NCBI GenBank assembly: GCA_002753225.1
Contig: PDZS01000004.1
Coordinates: 1-64,000 of the forward strand
Source: Deltaproteobacteria bacterium YD0425bin51
GTDB taxonomy: Bacteria; Desulfobacterota; Desulfobacteria; Desulfobacterales; YD0425bin51
Length of the DNA stretch: 64,000 bases
Reading direction: 5' to 3'
Shown here: positions 55,082-63,471 of the stretch, one piece after another
Position numbering within the stretch: position 1 is the first letter of the stretch
Layout: every line of letters begins with the position of its first letter
Program-made: the position numbers and the translations under genes
The notes under the pieces: model-generated
Database searches by the model: none
Seen by the model: only the letters and a program-made list of their open reading frames with translations
Told to the model about the DNA's origin: nothing

Positions 55082-55882
55082 ATGAACTTTTACTTATTTT
55101 ACATAACTGTCTTTATATTTGGAATGTGCATTGGAAGCTTTGCAAATGTTTGTATATATAGGCTTCCATTATCAAAGTCAATTGTAACTCCACGCTCATC
55201 ATGTGTAAATTGTGGTAATATGATCCGATTTTATGATAATATCCCAATCATAAGCTATTTAATACTTAAGGGGCATTGTCGTTATTGTAAAGTAAAAATA
55301 TCTTTTCGCTATCCAATGGTTGAAGTCATAAGCGGTCTCTTTGCACTATGTGTTGTTCTAAAGTTTGGGTTATCTATTAAAGCATTAATTTATTTTTCCT
55401 TTATTATTAGTCTTATTATTATTACATATATTGATATAGACTACCAAATTATTCCAGATGAAATTAGCTTAAGCGGTATACCTATAGGATTTATAGCATC
55501 TTTTGGTATACCTGATATTAGTTATTTAGATTCTCTTTTTGGGATACTTCTTGGGGGAGGGAGTCTGTATTTAGTAGGATTGATTTATTCTCTAATAAGA
55601 GGAGAAGAGGGGATGGGAGGCGGAGACGTAAAACTTCTTGCCATGATAGGAGCTTTTATTGGCTGGAAAGGAGTAATTTTTACTGTTTTTACTGCCTCGG
55701 CAGCAGGCTCTCTTGTAGGCATACCTCTTATGTTTATAAGATCTCAAAATATGAAACTAAAAATCCCCTTTGGTCCTTTTTTAGCAGTAGGAGCTATTAC
55801 TTATCTATTTTGGGGGCAGCAGATAATATATCTATATTTCCAATTTATAAGAGCACCTTATGGATCAACTTTAAGTTTCTGA
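55082..55882 (+). CDS. pilD: Prepilin peptidase/N-methyltransferase (PilD/GspO)
   Basis: A 266-residue polytopic membrane aspartic peptidase that cleaves and methylates type IV pilin-like subunits. The N-terminal cytoplasmic domain has the zinc CxxC...CxxC set (CVNC and CRYC). The two catalytic Asp residues are in YIDIDYQIIPDEI and GEEGMGGGDVK, followed by IGAFIGWKG. The ATG at 55,082 is chosen over a TTG 15 bases upstream. Neither has a strong ribosome binding site. No pilus or secretion genes are nearby. Confidence 0.93.
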   Translation: MNFYLFYITVFIFGMCIGSFANVCIYRLPLSKSIVTPRSSCVNCGNMIRFYDNIPIISYLILKGHCRYCKVKISFRYPMVEVISGLFALCVVLKFGLSIKALIYFSFIISLIIITYIDIDYQIIPDEISLSGIPIGFIASFGIPDISYLDSLFGILLGGGSLYLVGLIYSLIRGEEGMGGGDVKLLAMIGAFIGWKGVIFTVFTASAAGSLVGIPLMFIRSQNMKLKIPFGPFLAVGAITYLFWGQQIIYLYFQFIRAPYGSTLSF

Positions 55883-56565
55883 CCAGCCTGAATATTAGTC
55901 GTGCCAGGGGGAAGATTATTCAGTTCAAGAAGTTTATTTACAGTTAAACCATAATTTTTACTAATCCTAAAAACCGTTTCCCCTTTTCCCACTGTATGAT
56001 ATTTTACTTTAGCCTTTTCTTTTTTAACTAAAGACTTTTCAGCTGGTTTTTCAGGTTCAGCAGGCTTGGCTTCTTTTACAACAACAGGCTTTTGAGCTTC
56101 AGGTTGAGAGATTGGCTTTTCTGCTTTTTTTTCCATATGTTCAAAATTATTCAACTTTTTTTCAATGCCATCTATTCTAGATGAAAGGGATGAACTTATG
56201 GCTTCGAATTGTTTGCCTATAGTTTTAAATTCTTGACCATATTTATCTAGTGCAGCTAATTTATTATCTATATCCTTTAGGTTCACTAGCTTACTTTCCA
56301 AATCTTTGAGTCTATTTTCCATATCTTCGCTTATTTTAACTTCTGTAACTTTGTTGGAACCTCTTGGAATAAACAAAAATAATATTACAACTGCAACTAT
56401 AACCCACAAACCCCACATGGCTAAAGACTTATCACCTTTTTTAAATACGTTAGAAAATTTTCCGCTCACTCTCTTTTTCCTCCATGACGAATATGGTTCT
56501 TCATAATAGTCTTCAAGATTCTCCTTTGGATTGTCCTCAGATTTATCTGAAATATTACCATTCAT
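55858..56565 (-). CDS. LysM-domain membrane protein
   Basis: A 235-residue protein with a cytoplasmic start of about 45 residues, one membrane helix (ALWGLWVIVAVVILFLFIP), a coiled coil (about 82-145), a Pro/Glu/Lys-rich linker, and a C-terminal LysM domain (YHTVGKGETVFRISKNYG ... NIQAGQKLKV). It anchors to the inner membrane and binds peptidoglycan in the periplasm. Similar proteins are seen in Desulfobacterota but with no assigned role. Its last bases overlap the convergent pilD gene by 25. Confidence 0.85.
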   Translation of the reverse strand: MNGNISDKSEDNPKENLEDYYEEPYSSWRKKRVSGKFSNVFKKGDKSLAMWGLWVIVAVVILFLFIPRGSNKVTEVKISEDMENRLKDLESKLVNLKDIDNKLAALDKYGQEFKTIGKQFEAISSSLSSRIDGIEKKLNNFEHMEKKAEKPISQPEAQKPVVVKEAKPAEPEKPAEKSLVKKEKAKVKYHTVGKGETVFRISKNYGLTVNKLLELNNLPPGTTNIQAGQKLKVDP

Positions 56566-56660
56566 AATTCAAATAAAACTCCTTATCAATAAAAATTAAT
56601 TTAAACAAAGCATGAAATTAATATAATCAAAATGAAAAAGAACATCAAGAATTATAAAAA

Positions 56661-56698
56661 TAATAAGGATGTGATATATAAAAGTCACATCCTTATTA
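56661..56698 (-). terminator. Rho-independent terminator after the Spy-like gene
   Basis: A 14-bp perfect stem (TAATAAGGATGTGA with its complement) and 10-base loop lies 24 bases beyond the gene and is followed on the minus strand by a T-run. Confidence 0.8.
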
Positions 56699-56722
56699 TG
56701 TATTGGCTTTATTTTATTATTA

Positions 56723-57232
56723 TTATTTAGGTTCGCTTGTTGTCCCATGCATATAGTGTCCTCCACCATGCATTTTTCCAGCGCCTTTATTTAATCCCAT
56801 ACAATTCATTCCCCTTCCTCCCATCATCATCCCTCTCCCACAATTTCCTAACAATCTATCAGCTTCTGGAGTAATTTTTTTTGCTTTAACTATTAAATCT
56901 AATCTCTTCAGATCTAATTGAGCATTTAAATCTGATATCTCTTTTTGGATACCTTCAGCTTTTTTGACATCAGGTTCTTTTTTAGCAAGAACAGCTTTTA
57001 ACTCTATCTCTTTTTCATAAATTGCTTGTCTTATCTCTTCTGTAGCTTTATAAAAAGCAGCTTTTTCTTCATCAAGCTTTTTGCTTTGTTCTTCTGTTAA
57101 GCTACCTGATTTCATATAAGGGCAGTTTGTATTTCCCTGAGGACCTGTTCCATCCCCCATCCTTGCAAAAGCATTAATTCCTACAAAAATAAATACAAAT
57201 AAAATTCCAAATATTAAGGTAAGTTTTCTCAT
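56723..57232 (-). CDS. Spy/CpxP/ZraP-like periplasmic protein
   Basis: A 169-residue protein with a signal peptide (ending near NAFA) and a helical core (about 47-125) with LTEEQSKKLDEEKAAFYKATEEIRQ (shown in parts), matching the periplasmic Spy/CpxP/ZraP LTxxQ family of chaperones and metal sensors. The C-terminal 45 residues are rich in Gly, Met and His with GRGMMMGGRGMNCMG, which points to metal binding (copper, zinc) as in ZraP. It is divergent from the PagL-like gene and shares its 236-base control region, so both may belong to one envelope-stress response, by inference. Confidence 0.82.
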   Translation of the reverse strand: MRKLTLIFGILFVFIFVGINAFARMGDGTGPQGNTNCPYMKSGSLTEEQSKKLDEEKAAFYKATEEIRQAIYEKEIELKAVLAKKEPDVKKAEGIQKEISDLNAQLDLKRLDLIVKAKKITPEADRLLGNCGRGMMMGGRGMNCMGLNKGAGKMHGGGHYMHGTTSEPK

Positions 57233-57371
57233 TTTTTAATCCTCCTAAAATTTTTTGATTGTTATTTAAGTATTGTTTGAACATATTAAACATGCCATTG
57301 ATACATAGCAACTATTGTGCCATTTCTTTAAATGCTTGTTAATACTGATAATTGTATTATAAAAATAACGG

Positions 57372-57420
57372 TTATGGATAATTATTATACACTTGAAAAA
57401 TAATTTATGGATAATTATTA
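57372..57420. promoter_or_regulatory. Direct repeat pair upstream of pagL-like promoter
   Basis: The identical 16-mer TTATGGATAATTATTA occurs at 57,372-57,387 and 57,405-57,420, 33 bases apart (about three helical turns), ending 14 bases before the -35 box. A weaker GATAATT copy lies at 57,347. The layout resembles a response-regulator activator site. Confidence 0.5.
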
Positions 57421-57434
57421 CACACTATATTTAC

Positions 57435-57462
57435 TTGACTTACCCTTGAGTTATTCTATACT
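57435..57462 (+). promoter_or_regulatory. Promoter of pagL-like gene, possibly giving a leaderless mRNA
   Basis: TTGACT (57,435-57,440) and TATACT (57,457-57,462) are 16 bases apart. The ATG at 57,469 is only seven bases after the -10 box, so transcription would start at or next to it. Confidence 0.5.
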
Positions 57463-57468
57463 TCAAAA

Positions 57469-57975
57469 ATGAGCTTTTTCAATTTATTACTCTCTATAAT
57501 AACTATGTACGGGGTAGCGATTACACAAGGGATGAGCTATGATCCCAATAATGATATCAAATTTAATATGATATCAGGTTTTCTTTTATTTGATTATGAT
57601 AAAATCTGGAAGCATAAAGCTCCTGATGAGTTATACTTTAAAGTAGAAGCAAACTTTGGTATAACCAATCAAAAACAGGTCGTTGCATCAAGCTCAATAT
57701 TTGCACTATACTATTTGGATAAATATAGTCTTAAATCAGTAAGGCCTTATGTAGAAGCAGGCATTGGTCTTGTTTATACCGATTTTCAAATACATAAACA
57801 AGGTCTCAGGGTAAACTTTAACCCTCAAGCCGGAATTGGAGCAGAATTTTTTTCGAAAAAGCTCCCTTCATTTTTTTTAGCTTTTAGATTAAATCATTTA
57901 TCTAATGGCAATCTTCATAAGGAAAACAGAGGTATAAATTCTGTTTTCCTTCAGCTTGGACATTTTTTTAACTAA
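57469..57975 (+). CDS. PagL-family lipid A 3-O-deacylase (acyloxyacyl hydrolase)
   Basis: A 168-residue beta-barrel protein. The C-terminal half has [21 protein letters not shown], and the catalytic-site region [11 protein letters not shown] with the His-Ser pair and an Asn-rich end ([13 protein letters not shown]), as in PagL. PagL removes the 3-O-linked acyl chain of lipid A in the outer membrane, altering surface properties. The N terminus is short ([15 protein letters not shown]), with no charged residue and no certain signal peptide before the first strand, and no Shine-Dalgarno. A TGA closes the frame at 57,436. The start may be a leaderless ATG, or the gene may be 5'-damaged. Confidence 0.75.
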   Translation: MSFFNLLLSIITMYGVAITQGMSYDPNNDIKFNMISGFLLFDYDKIWKHKAPDELYFKVEANFGITNQKQVVASSSIFALYYLDKYSLKSVRPYVEAGIGLVYTDFQIHKQGLRVNFNPQAGIGAEFFSKKLPSFFLAFRLNHLSNGNLHKENRGINSVFLQLGHFFN

Positions 57976-58175
57976 TCAAATGCGCTTCCTGGTTTTATGC
58001 CAAATTTCTTTAAAATTTTAACCATAGGGCAAAAACCTGTAAATGATGACTGTAACAAATTAGCTCCTACAAAAGCAGTAAACCATAGCCAGTAAGGGCT
58101 GTGTATCCATGAAAGAAAGAGGCTAATTAGTATGAAACTTGCAGCAATCCGTAGTATCATTCTATCAATATTCAT
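57972..58175 (-). CDS. DUF2892 membrane protein
   Basis: A 67-residue inner-membrane protein. It has two hydrophobic stretches ([18 protein letters not shown] and [18 protein letters not shown]) and the family-specific end [19 protein letters not shown]. It belongs to the YgaP-like DUF2892 family, often a stand-alone copy of the domain fused to rhodanese. The ATG at 58,175 has GGGAG upstream. A TTG 15 bases further upstream is less likely. Its stop overlaps the pagL-like gene by 4 bases. Confidence 0.85.
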   Translation of the reverse strand: MNIDRMILRIAASFILISLFLSWIHSPYWLWFTAFVGANLLQSSFTGFCPMVKILKKFGIKPGSAFD

Positions 58176-58256
58176 AACTTTATCTCCCAATTAAAATTTT
58201 TTTGTGTTTTTACAATAGATAGTTTATTCATAACAAAAAAATATAAGGAGGGCAAA

Positions 58257-61200
58257 ATGTATCGTTCAATTATTTATTTTTTAATACTAATTTTACTATT
58301 ATCTTCAACAGCCTTATCTAAGGTAGAAATGCCTCCTAATTTGGAACAATGGGAAAAATGGGTATTATACGGTGCAGAAGACAAGCTATGCCCTACTAAT
58401 TATAATGATGGAGAAGCATATAGATGTGTATTTTTGTCTCGCCTAAATTTATTTATTGATCAAGGGCAAGGGAGATTTGAAGCTAGTTTAATTTCTTTTT
58501 CACAGTCATGGGTTGAACTTCCAGGAGGATTTGAAATTTGGCCTTATAATGTTTGCGCAAATGGAAAAAATTTACCTGTTATATGCCAAAATAATATACC
58601 ATACATTAGGTTAGAATCAGGTGAATATAAGATTACAGGTTTATTTAAATGGGTTAAAATGCCTGAAATAATACACATACCCTCATCAGCAGCAATTATT
58701 AATCTATATATTAAAGGGCTTCAGATTGAGAATCCTTTAGTTGATAAAGATGGGAAGTTGTGGGTACAAAAAAGGATCGAGCAGATACGTGAGGAGGATA
58801 GAATTGATCTAAAGATATATCGGTTAATAGATGACACAATACCAATGGAGATTACTACTCATCTAAAAATAAACATTTCAGGTCAGGTAAGAGAAATTCG
58901 TTTAAATAATGTTCTTTTAGAAAATACTTTCCCAATTAATCTTAAAAGTCCTCTATCAACTCGTATTGAAAAAGATAAAGACATGATACTGCAATGCCGT
59001 CCAGGGAGATGGGACATAGAAATTGTAAGCCGCTTTGATGGGCAAGTTAGGAAAATAGGACCAGTAAAAGTTCCATATGGAGAAGAAGTATGGGGATTTA
59101 AAGCTGAAAATCATTTACGTATGGTTAAAATAGAAGGTGTGGCAGCTATAGACCCTAACCAAACTGATGCCCCTCAGGATTGGAAATCTTATCCTTCTTA
59201 TATCCTGTCTCCAAATTCTATAATCCAGTTTAATGAAATTAAGCGTGGAGATCCTGAACCAGCTCCTGACAGGTTAAATCTTTTAAAAACTTTATGGCTT
59301 GATTTTGATGGTTCTGGCTTTACAATTCAGGATAAAATTTCAGGAACTTTAAGCCGGAGCTGGTATTTGACAATGGAATCCCCTGAAATTTTAGGAAGAG
59401 TTTCAGTAGGTGGAGTTGACCAACTAATAACAGCACATGGAAAAGAAAAAAAATCAGGTATTGAACTTAGGCATGGGAATTTAGATTTAACTGCTGATTC
59501 TCGTTTAGAGGCATCAATAAATAAGATTCCGGCTGTTGGTTGGGATCATGACTTTGAAACTGTTTCAGGCGTTCTTAACTTGCCTCCTGGATGGAGATTA
59601 ATAGCTTCAAGAGGAATTGACGTGCTTCAAGGAACATGGATAGAGCAATGGACGCTACTTGATTTATTTTTAGTTCTAATAATTGGAATGTCTATATTTA
59701 AGCTTAAAAATCCTTTATGGGGAGTATTTTCATTAATTACGATGATTCTCATATATCATGAAAACGGTTCTCCTAAACAGATATGGCTTCATTTACTAGC
59801 AGCAATGGCGCTACTTAGAGTAGTGCCTGAAGGATGGTTTAGAAGAATAGTAACATTTTGGGGGATTGGAGCAATTATTATATTAATAGGTATATCTATT
59901 CCTTTTATGATTCAACAAATAAGATGCGGAATTTATCCTCAGCTTGAGAGACTCTATCCTTATTATGAAGGTAAATCTAAAGCAATATCACAAGAAGTTG
60001 AGTCAGAGTTAAAGAGCATATCAGGCTCAAGGCAGATGCTTTCAAAATCTAAAGCTTTATACGGCTCATATATGAGCGATGATATAAAGCAATCAAATGA
60101 ACCTGCCCAAAGAGTTTTTGTTCAGGATAAAAATGCTCTAATACAAACAGGACCAGGTCTTCCTAACTGGCAATGGAAATCTCTAAACATGCAGTGGAAT
60201 GGTCCTGTTACAAAAAATCAAACAATAACACTTTGGCTCTTATCGCCTAAAACAAACCTTATAATGTCCTTTTTAAGGGTCATTTTTTTATTAGTATTCA
60301 TTATTGCTATAATTGATTTTAAATTCTGGTGGCAGAAAGCAAATAAAGAGATATCCTCTGCTGCAATTGTTTTTTTATTTGTAATTTGTTTTAACTTTTC
60401 GGTTCAAGCTGCAGATAGTCAATATCCCCCAAAAGAGATTCTCGATGATTTAAAAAACAGATTACTTGAGAAACCTAAATGTCTTCCTTATTGCGCTGAT
60501 TTCTTTAAGATGGATTTTAATATTTCTCCTGAAAGTTTAGAGATAAATATAGAAGTAAATGCTATCTCTGAAACTGTAATACCCCTCCCCTCAAATCTCG
60601 AATCTTGGGTTCCACAAACAGTTTTACTGAATAATAAAGACTTAAAAGGGATATCTAAAGATCAGAAAGGAAATCTATGGGCTTTGGTTCCTTATGGAAC
60701 AAATACTATAACTCTTATTGGCAAAACATTATCTAAAAACACTATTCAAATTCCTATAATTATAAAACCTCATCTGGCTTTTGTAAAATCAGATGGGTGG
60801 GATATTCAAGGTATTAGCCCTGATGGGACAGTAGAAGCAAGTATACAATTAACAAGATTAAAAAAAGATTCCCATACAAATGCCTTAATTAATGAAGCAA
60901 ATATTCCTCCATTTCTTAGTATAAAAAGAATAATAGAACTTGGCCTGAACTGGCAGATTACTACAATTGCAAACAGAATAACGCCAGCAGATGTTCCATT
61001 GGTAGTAAATATACCTTTAATTGATGGCGAGTCTGTAAATACACATGGCATTCATGTTGAAAAAGGTTTTGCTAGAATTAATATGCCTCCGCAAGTTTCT
61101 GAAATTAAGTGGGTTTCTACTTTAGATATGTCAAAGCAGATAAAGCTTAAAGCGCAAGTTGGTGTCAACTGGACAGAAACTTGGGAGTTGGATGCAAGTC

Positions 61201-62273
61201 CAATATGGCATTGTGAAACAGCAGGTATACCTCCAATACACCATCAGGATTCATCAGGAAATTGGCACCCAACTTGGCAGCCATGGCAAGGGGAAGAATT
61301 GATAATTAATATATCAAAACCTGAAGCAACTAAAGGCCAAATTATTACCATAGATGAAGTGAAAATAGAGATTACTCCTGGCGAAAGGTATGAAAAAAAC
61401 AGTCTTTTTTTATCCATAAGGACAAGCAGAGGAGGACAGCATCAAATCATTTTACCTAAACAAGCAATGCTTCAGGTTGTGAAAATTAATGATAAAACAT
61501 ATCCAATAAAACAAGATGAGGAAAGAGTTCTTATCCCTTTAGTACCAGGATCTCAAAATGTTTATTTAGAGTGGCAAAACACTTCAACTTCTTCTTTTTT
61601 TATCAAAAGCCCAAAGGTTAATATTGGAGCAAATGCTGTAAATGTTGATATAAAATTTAATATGCCACGTAATTTATGGGTTTTATGGGCGCATGGACCA
61701 ATTTTAGGTCCTGCTGTTTTATTCTGGAGTTATGTATTATTTGTCATTTTAATTTCAATAGGACTTGGCAAAATTAAGTTAACACCTCTAAAAACTTATG
61801 ATTGGCTATTTCTATGTCTTGGACTTACTCAAGTATCTCCTTTTATTTCTATAATTATTGTTTTGTGGTTAATTTCTCTAGGACATAGGAAAAATAAAAT
61901 GCCTCCTGAAAAATGGTATTTATTTAATTTTACTCAACTTATACTTGTCTTTTGGACAATTACATCAATGAGCGGACTTTATAGAGCAATTAAAAGAGGT
62001 CTTTTAGGAATACCTGATATGCAGATTGCAGGAAATGGCTCAAATAATTTTATTTTGCACTGGACTCAAGATAGAATAGGAGAATTCATCCCTGAATCTT
62101 TTGCTGTTTATCTTCCGATGATGGCATATAGACTCCTTATGCTTATATGGGCATTGTGGCTTGTCATATCCCTTTTAAAATGGTTAAAATGGGGATGGGA
62201 TTGTTTCATAAGCGGAGGAATATGGAAACCAAAACCTAAATCTAAAGCCAAAAATGTTGTTGAAAACAATTAA
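58257..62273 (+). CDS. Large membrane protein of unknown function
   Basis: A 1,338-residue protein with a signal peptide (ILILLLSSTALS). A beta-rich extracytoplasmic region (about 22-465), four membrane helices (about 467-552), a loop, two more helices (about 669-716), a second beta-rich extracytoplasmic region (about 717-1,148) and four C-terminal helices (about 1,149-1,315) follow. The two large beta regions share a Trp-rich style, and WVLWAHGPILGPAVLFWSY recurs in related proteins of unknown function. I cannot assign an activity. It is followed by ybjN-like, pspA and DUF4178 genes on the same strand, which suggests an envelope-stress or membrane-maintenance role. Strong AAGGAGGG. Confidence 0.75.
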   Translation: MYRSIIYFLILILLLSSTALSKVEMPPNLEQWEKWVLYGAEDKLCPTNYNDGEAYRCVFLSRLNLFIDQGQGRFEASLISFSQSWVELPGGFEIWPYNVCANGKNLPVICQNNIPYIRLESGEYKITGLFKWVKMPEIIHIPSSAAIINLYIKGLQIENPLVDKDGKLWVQKRIEQIREEDRIDLKIYRLIDDTIPMEITTHLKINISGQVREIRLNNVLLENTFPINLKSPLSTRIEKDKDMILQCRPGRWDIEIVSRFDGQVRKIGPVKVPYGEEVWGFKAENHLRMVKIEGVAAIDPNQTDAPQDWKSYPSYILSPNSIIQFNEIKRGDPEPAPDRLNLLKTLWLDFDGSGFTIQDKISGTLSRSWYLTMESPEILGRVSVGGVDQLITAHGKEKKSGIELRHGNLDLTADSRLEASINKIPAVGWDHDFETVSGVLNLPPGWRLIASRGIDVLQGTWIEQWTLLDLFLVLIIGMSIFKLKNPLWGVFSLITMILIYHENGSPKQIWLHLLAAMALLRVVPEGWFRRIVTFWGIGAIIILIGISIPFMIQQIRCGIYPQLERLYPYYEGKSKAISQEVESELKSISGSRQMLSKSKALYGSYMSDDIKQSNEPAQRVFVQDKNALIQTGPGLPNWQWKSLNMQWNGPVTKNQTITLWLLSPKTNLIMSFLRVIFLLVFIIAIIDFKFWWQKANKEISSAAIVFLFVICFNFSVQAADSQYPPKEILDDLKNRLLEKPKCLPYCADFFKMDFNISPESLEINIEVNAISETVIPLPSNLESWVPQTVLLNNKDLKGISKDQKGNLWALVPYGTNTITLIGKTLSKNTIQIPIIIKPHLAFVKSDGWDIQGISPDGTVEASIQLTRLKKDSHTNALINEANIPPFLSIKRIIELGLNWQITTIANRITPADVPLVVNIPLIDGESVNTHGIHVEKGFARINMPPQVSEIKWVSTLDMSKQIKLKAQVGVNWTETWELDASPIWHCETAGIPPIHHQDSSGNWHPTWQPWQGEELIINISKPEATKGQIITIDEVKIEITPGERYEKNSLFLSIRTSRGGQHQIILPKQAMLQVVKINDKTYPIKQDEERVLIPLVPGSQNVYLEWQNTSTSSFFIKSPKVNIGANAVNVDIKFNMPRNLWVLWAHGPILGPAVLFWSYVLFVILISIGLGKIKLTPLKTYDWLFLCLGLTQVSPFISIIIVLWLISLGHRKNKMPPEKWYLFNFTQLILVFWTITSMSGLYRAIKRGLLGIPDMQIAGNGSNNFILHWTQDRIGEFIPESFAVYLPMMAYRLLMLIWALWLVISLLKWLKWGWDCFISGGIWKPKPKSKAKNVVENN

Positions 62274-62323
62274 TACTTAATTTATTCTTACATAAACTTA
62301 ATAAAAAAATAAGGGGGCTTTAA

Positions 62324-62719
62324 ATGGAAAGTAAATTTGATTTAGTTAAAAACTATCTTCTTGAAATAGGTATGCCTATTGTAGATGAAGATAAAAAAGA
62401 AGAAATAGTGGTTGTTGATGATGAAGAAGATGGAATTAAAAACTTGATAGTTGATTGTGAAGATTCTATTTTAGTTTTAGAACAGGTTATTATGAAAGTG
62501 CCTAAAAACCCTAAAGATCTATTTAAGAGACTATTACAGATGAATAGAGAGTTGGTTCATGGAGCTTTTGTCTTAGATGATTCAGGAGAAACTATTATTT
62601 TCCGAGATACTCTGCAACTTGCTAATTTAGACAAAAATGAGTTAGAAGCTTCAATTAGGGCGTTGAGTTTGGCACTTGCTGAATACAGCTCTGAACTATT
62701 AACCTATACGCGAAATTAG
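62324..62719 (+). CDS. YbjN/CesT-like protein
   Basis: A 131-residue acidic cytoplasmic protein. The order of strands and helices (LIVDCEDSILVLEQVIMKVP, then LLQMNRELVHGAFVLDDSGETIIFRDTL, shown in parts) matches the YbjN/type III chaperone fold, which acts as a small dimeric binding module. It is 50 bases downstream of the large membrane protein gene and 25 bases before pspA, with AGGGGG upstream. In other genomes such a gene accompanies PspA paralogs, so a partner role is inferred. Confidence 0.7.
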   Translation: MESKFDLVKNYLLEIGMPIVDEDKKEEIVVVDDEEDGIKNLIVDCEDSILVLEQVIMKVPKNPKDLFKRLLQMNRELVHGAFVLDDSGETIIFRDTLQLANLDKNELEASIRALSLALAEYSSELLTYTRN

Positions 62720-62744
62720 AAAATATTTAAGGAGGGCATAATAT

Positions 62745-63458
62745 ATGTCTATATTTAAACGTCTTTTTAAAGTTGGCCAATCTGAGGCTCATGCTATAGT
62801 AGATAAACTTGAGGATCCAATTAGAATGACAGAGCAAGGGATTCGGGATTTAAAAAAAGATCTGCAGCTTGCTATGACAAGCCTTGCTGAAGTAAAAGGT
62901 ATTGCAATCAGAACGAGAAGGGATGCTGAAAACAAGAAGAAATTAGCGGCAGATTATGAAAGGAAAGCCATGATGCTTTTGCAAAAAATGCAAACAGGAG
63001 AACTGTCTCCTGCTGATTCAGAAAGGCTTGCTACAGAAGCTTTAAACCAAAAAGAGCTTTGCTCTCAGGAAGCGCTACATTTTAGTCAAGAAGCAGAAAG
63101 ACATGAAGCAATGTCAAATCAGCTTCAGGCAAACGTTACTAAGATTAAATCTTCTGTTTCCAAATATGAAAATGAATTAACCACATTGAGAGCAAGAGCA
63201 ACAACTGCTACAGCTACAAAAAAAATAAATAAACAGTTAAGCAAGATCGACTCGTCAGGAACTATTGCAATGCTTGAGAAAATGAAAGCAAAAGTTGAAG
63301 AAGATGAATCTTTAGCGCAGGCTTATGGAGAGATTGCTTATACCGAAAAATCAGTTGATGAAGAGATTAATGCTGCTTTGGTTAAAGGCTCATCCCCACC
63401 TGTATCACAGTCGCTTTTAGAATTGAAAAAGAAAATGGGACTACTTCCAATGTCCTAA
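62745..63458 (+). CDS. pspA: PspA/IM30 (Vipp1) family membrane-remodelling protein
   Basis: A 237-residue coiled-coil protein related to ESCRT-III, which assembles on the inner membrane to repair or stabilise it under stress. It opens with an amphipathic helix (SIFKRLFKVGQSEAHAIVDKL, shown in part), followed by EDPIRMTEQGIRDL and long heptad-like helices. Its C-terminal part includes KAKVEEDESLAQAYGE. No pspF, pspB or pspC genes are adjacent, so regulation differs from E. coli. It is flanked by YbjN-like and DUF4178 genes, a combination known from broader PspA gene neighbourhoods. Confidence 0.9.
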   Translation: MSIFKRLFKVGQSEAHAIVDKLEDPIRMTEQGIRDLKKDLQLAMTSLAEVKGIAIRTRRDAENKKKLAADYERKAMMLLQKMQTGELSPADSERLATEALNQKELCSQEALHFSQEAERHEAMSNQLQANVTKIKSSVSKYENELTTLRARATTATATKKINKQLSKIDSSGTIAMLEKMKAKVEEDESLAQAYGEIAYTEKSVDEEINAALVKGSSPPVSQSLLELKKKMGLLPMS

Positions 63459-63471
63459 AAGTGAGACTTAT

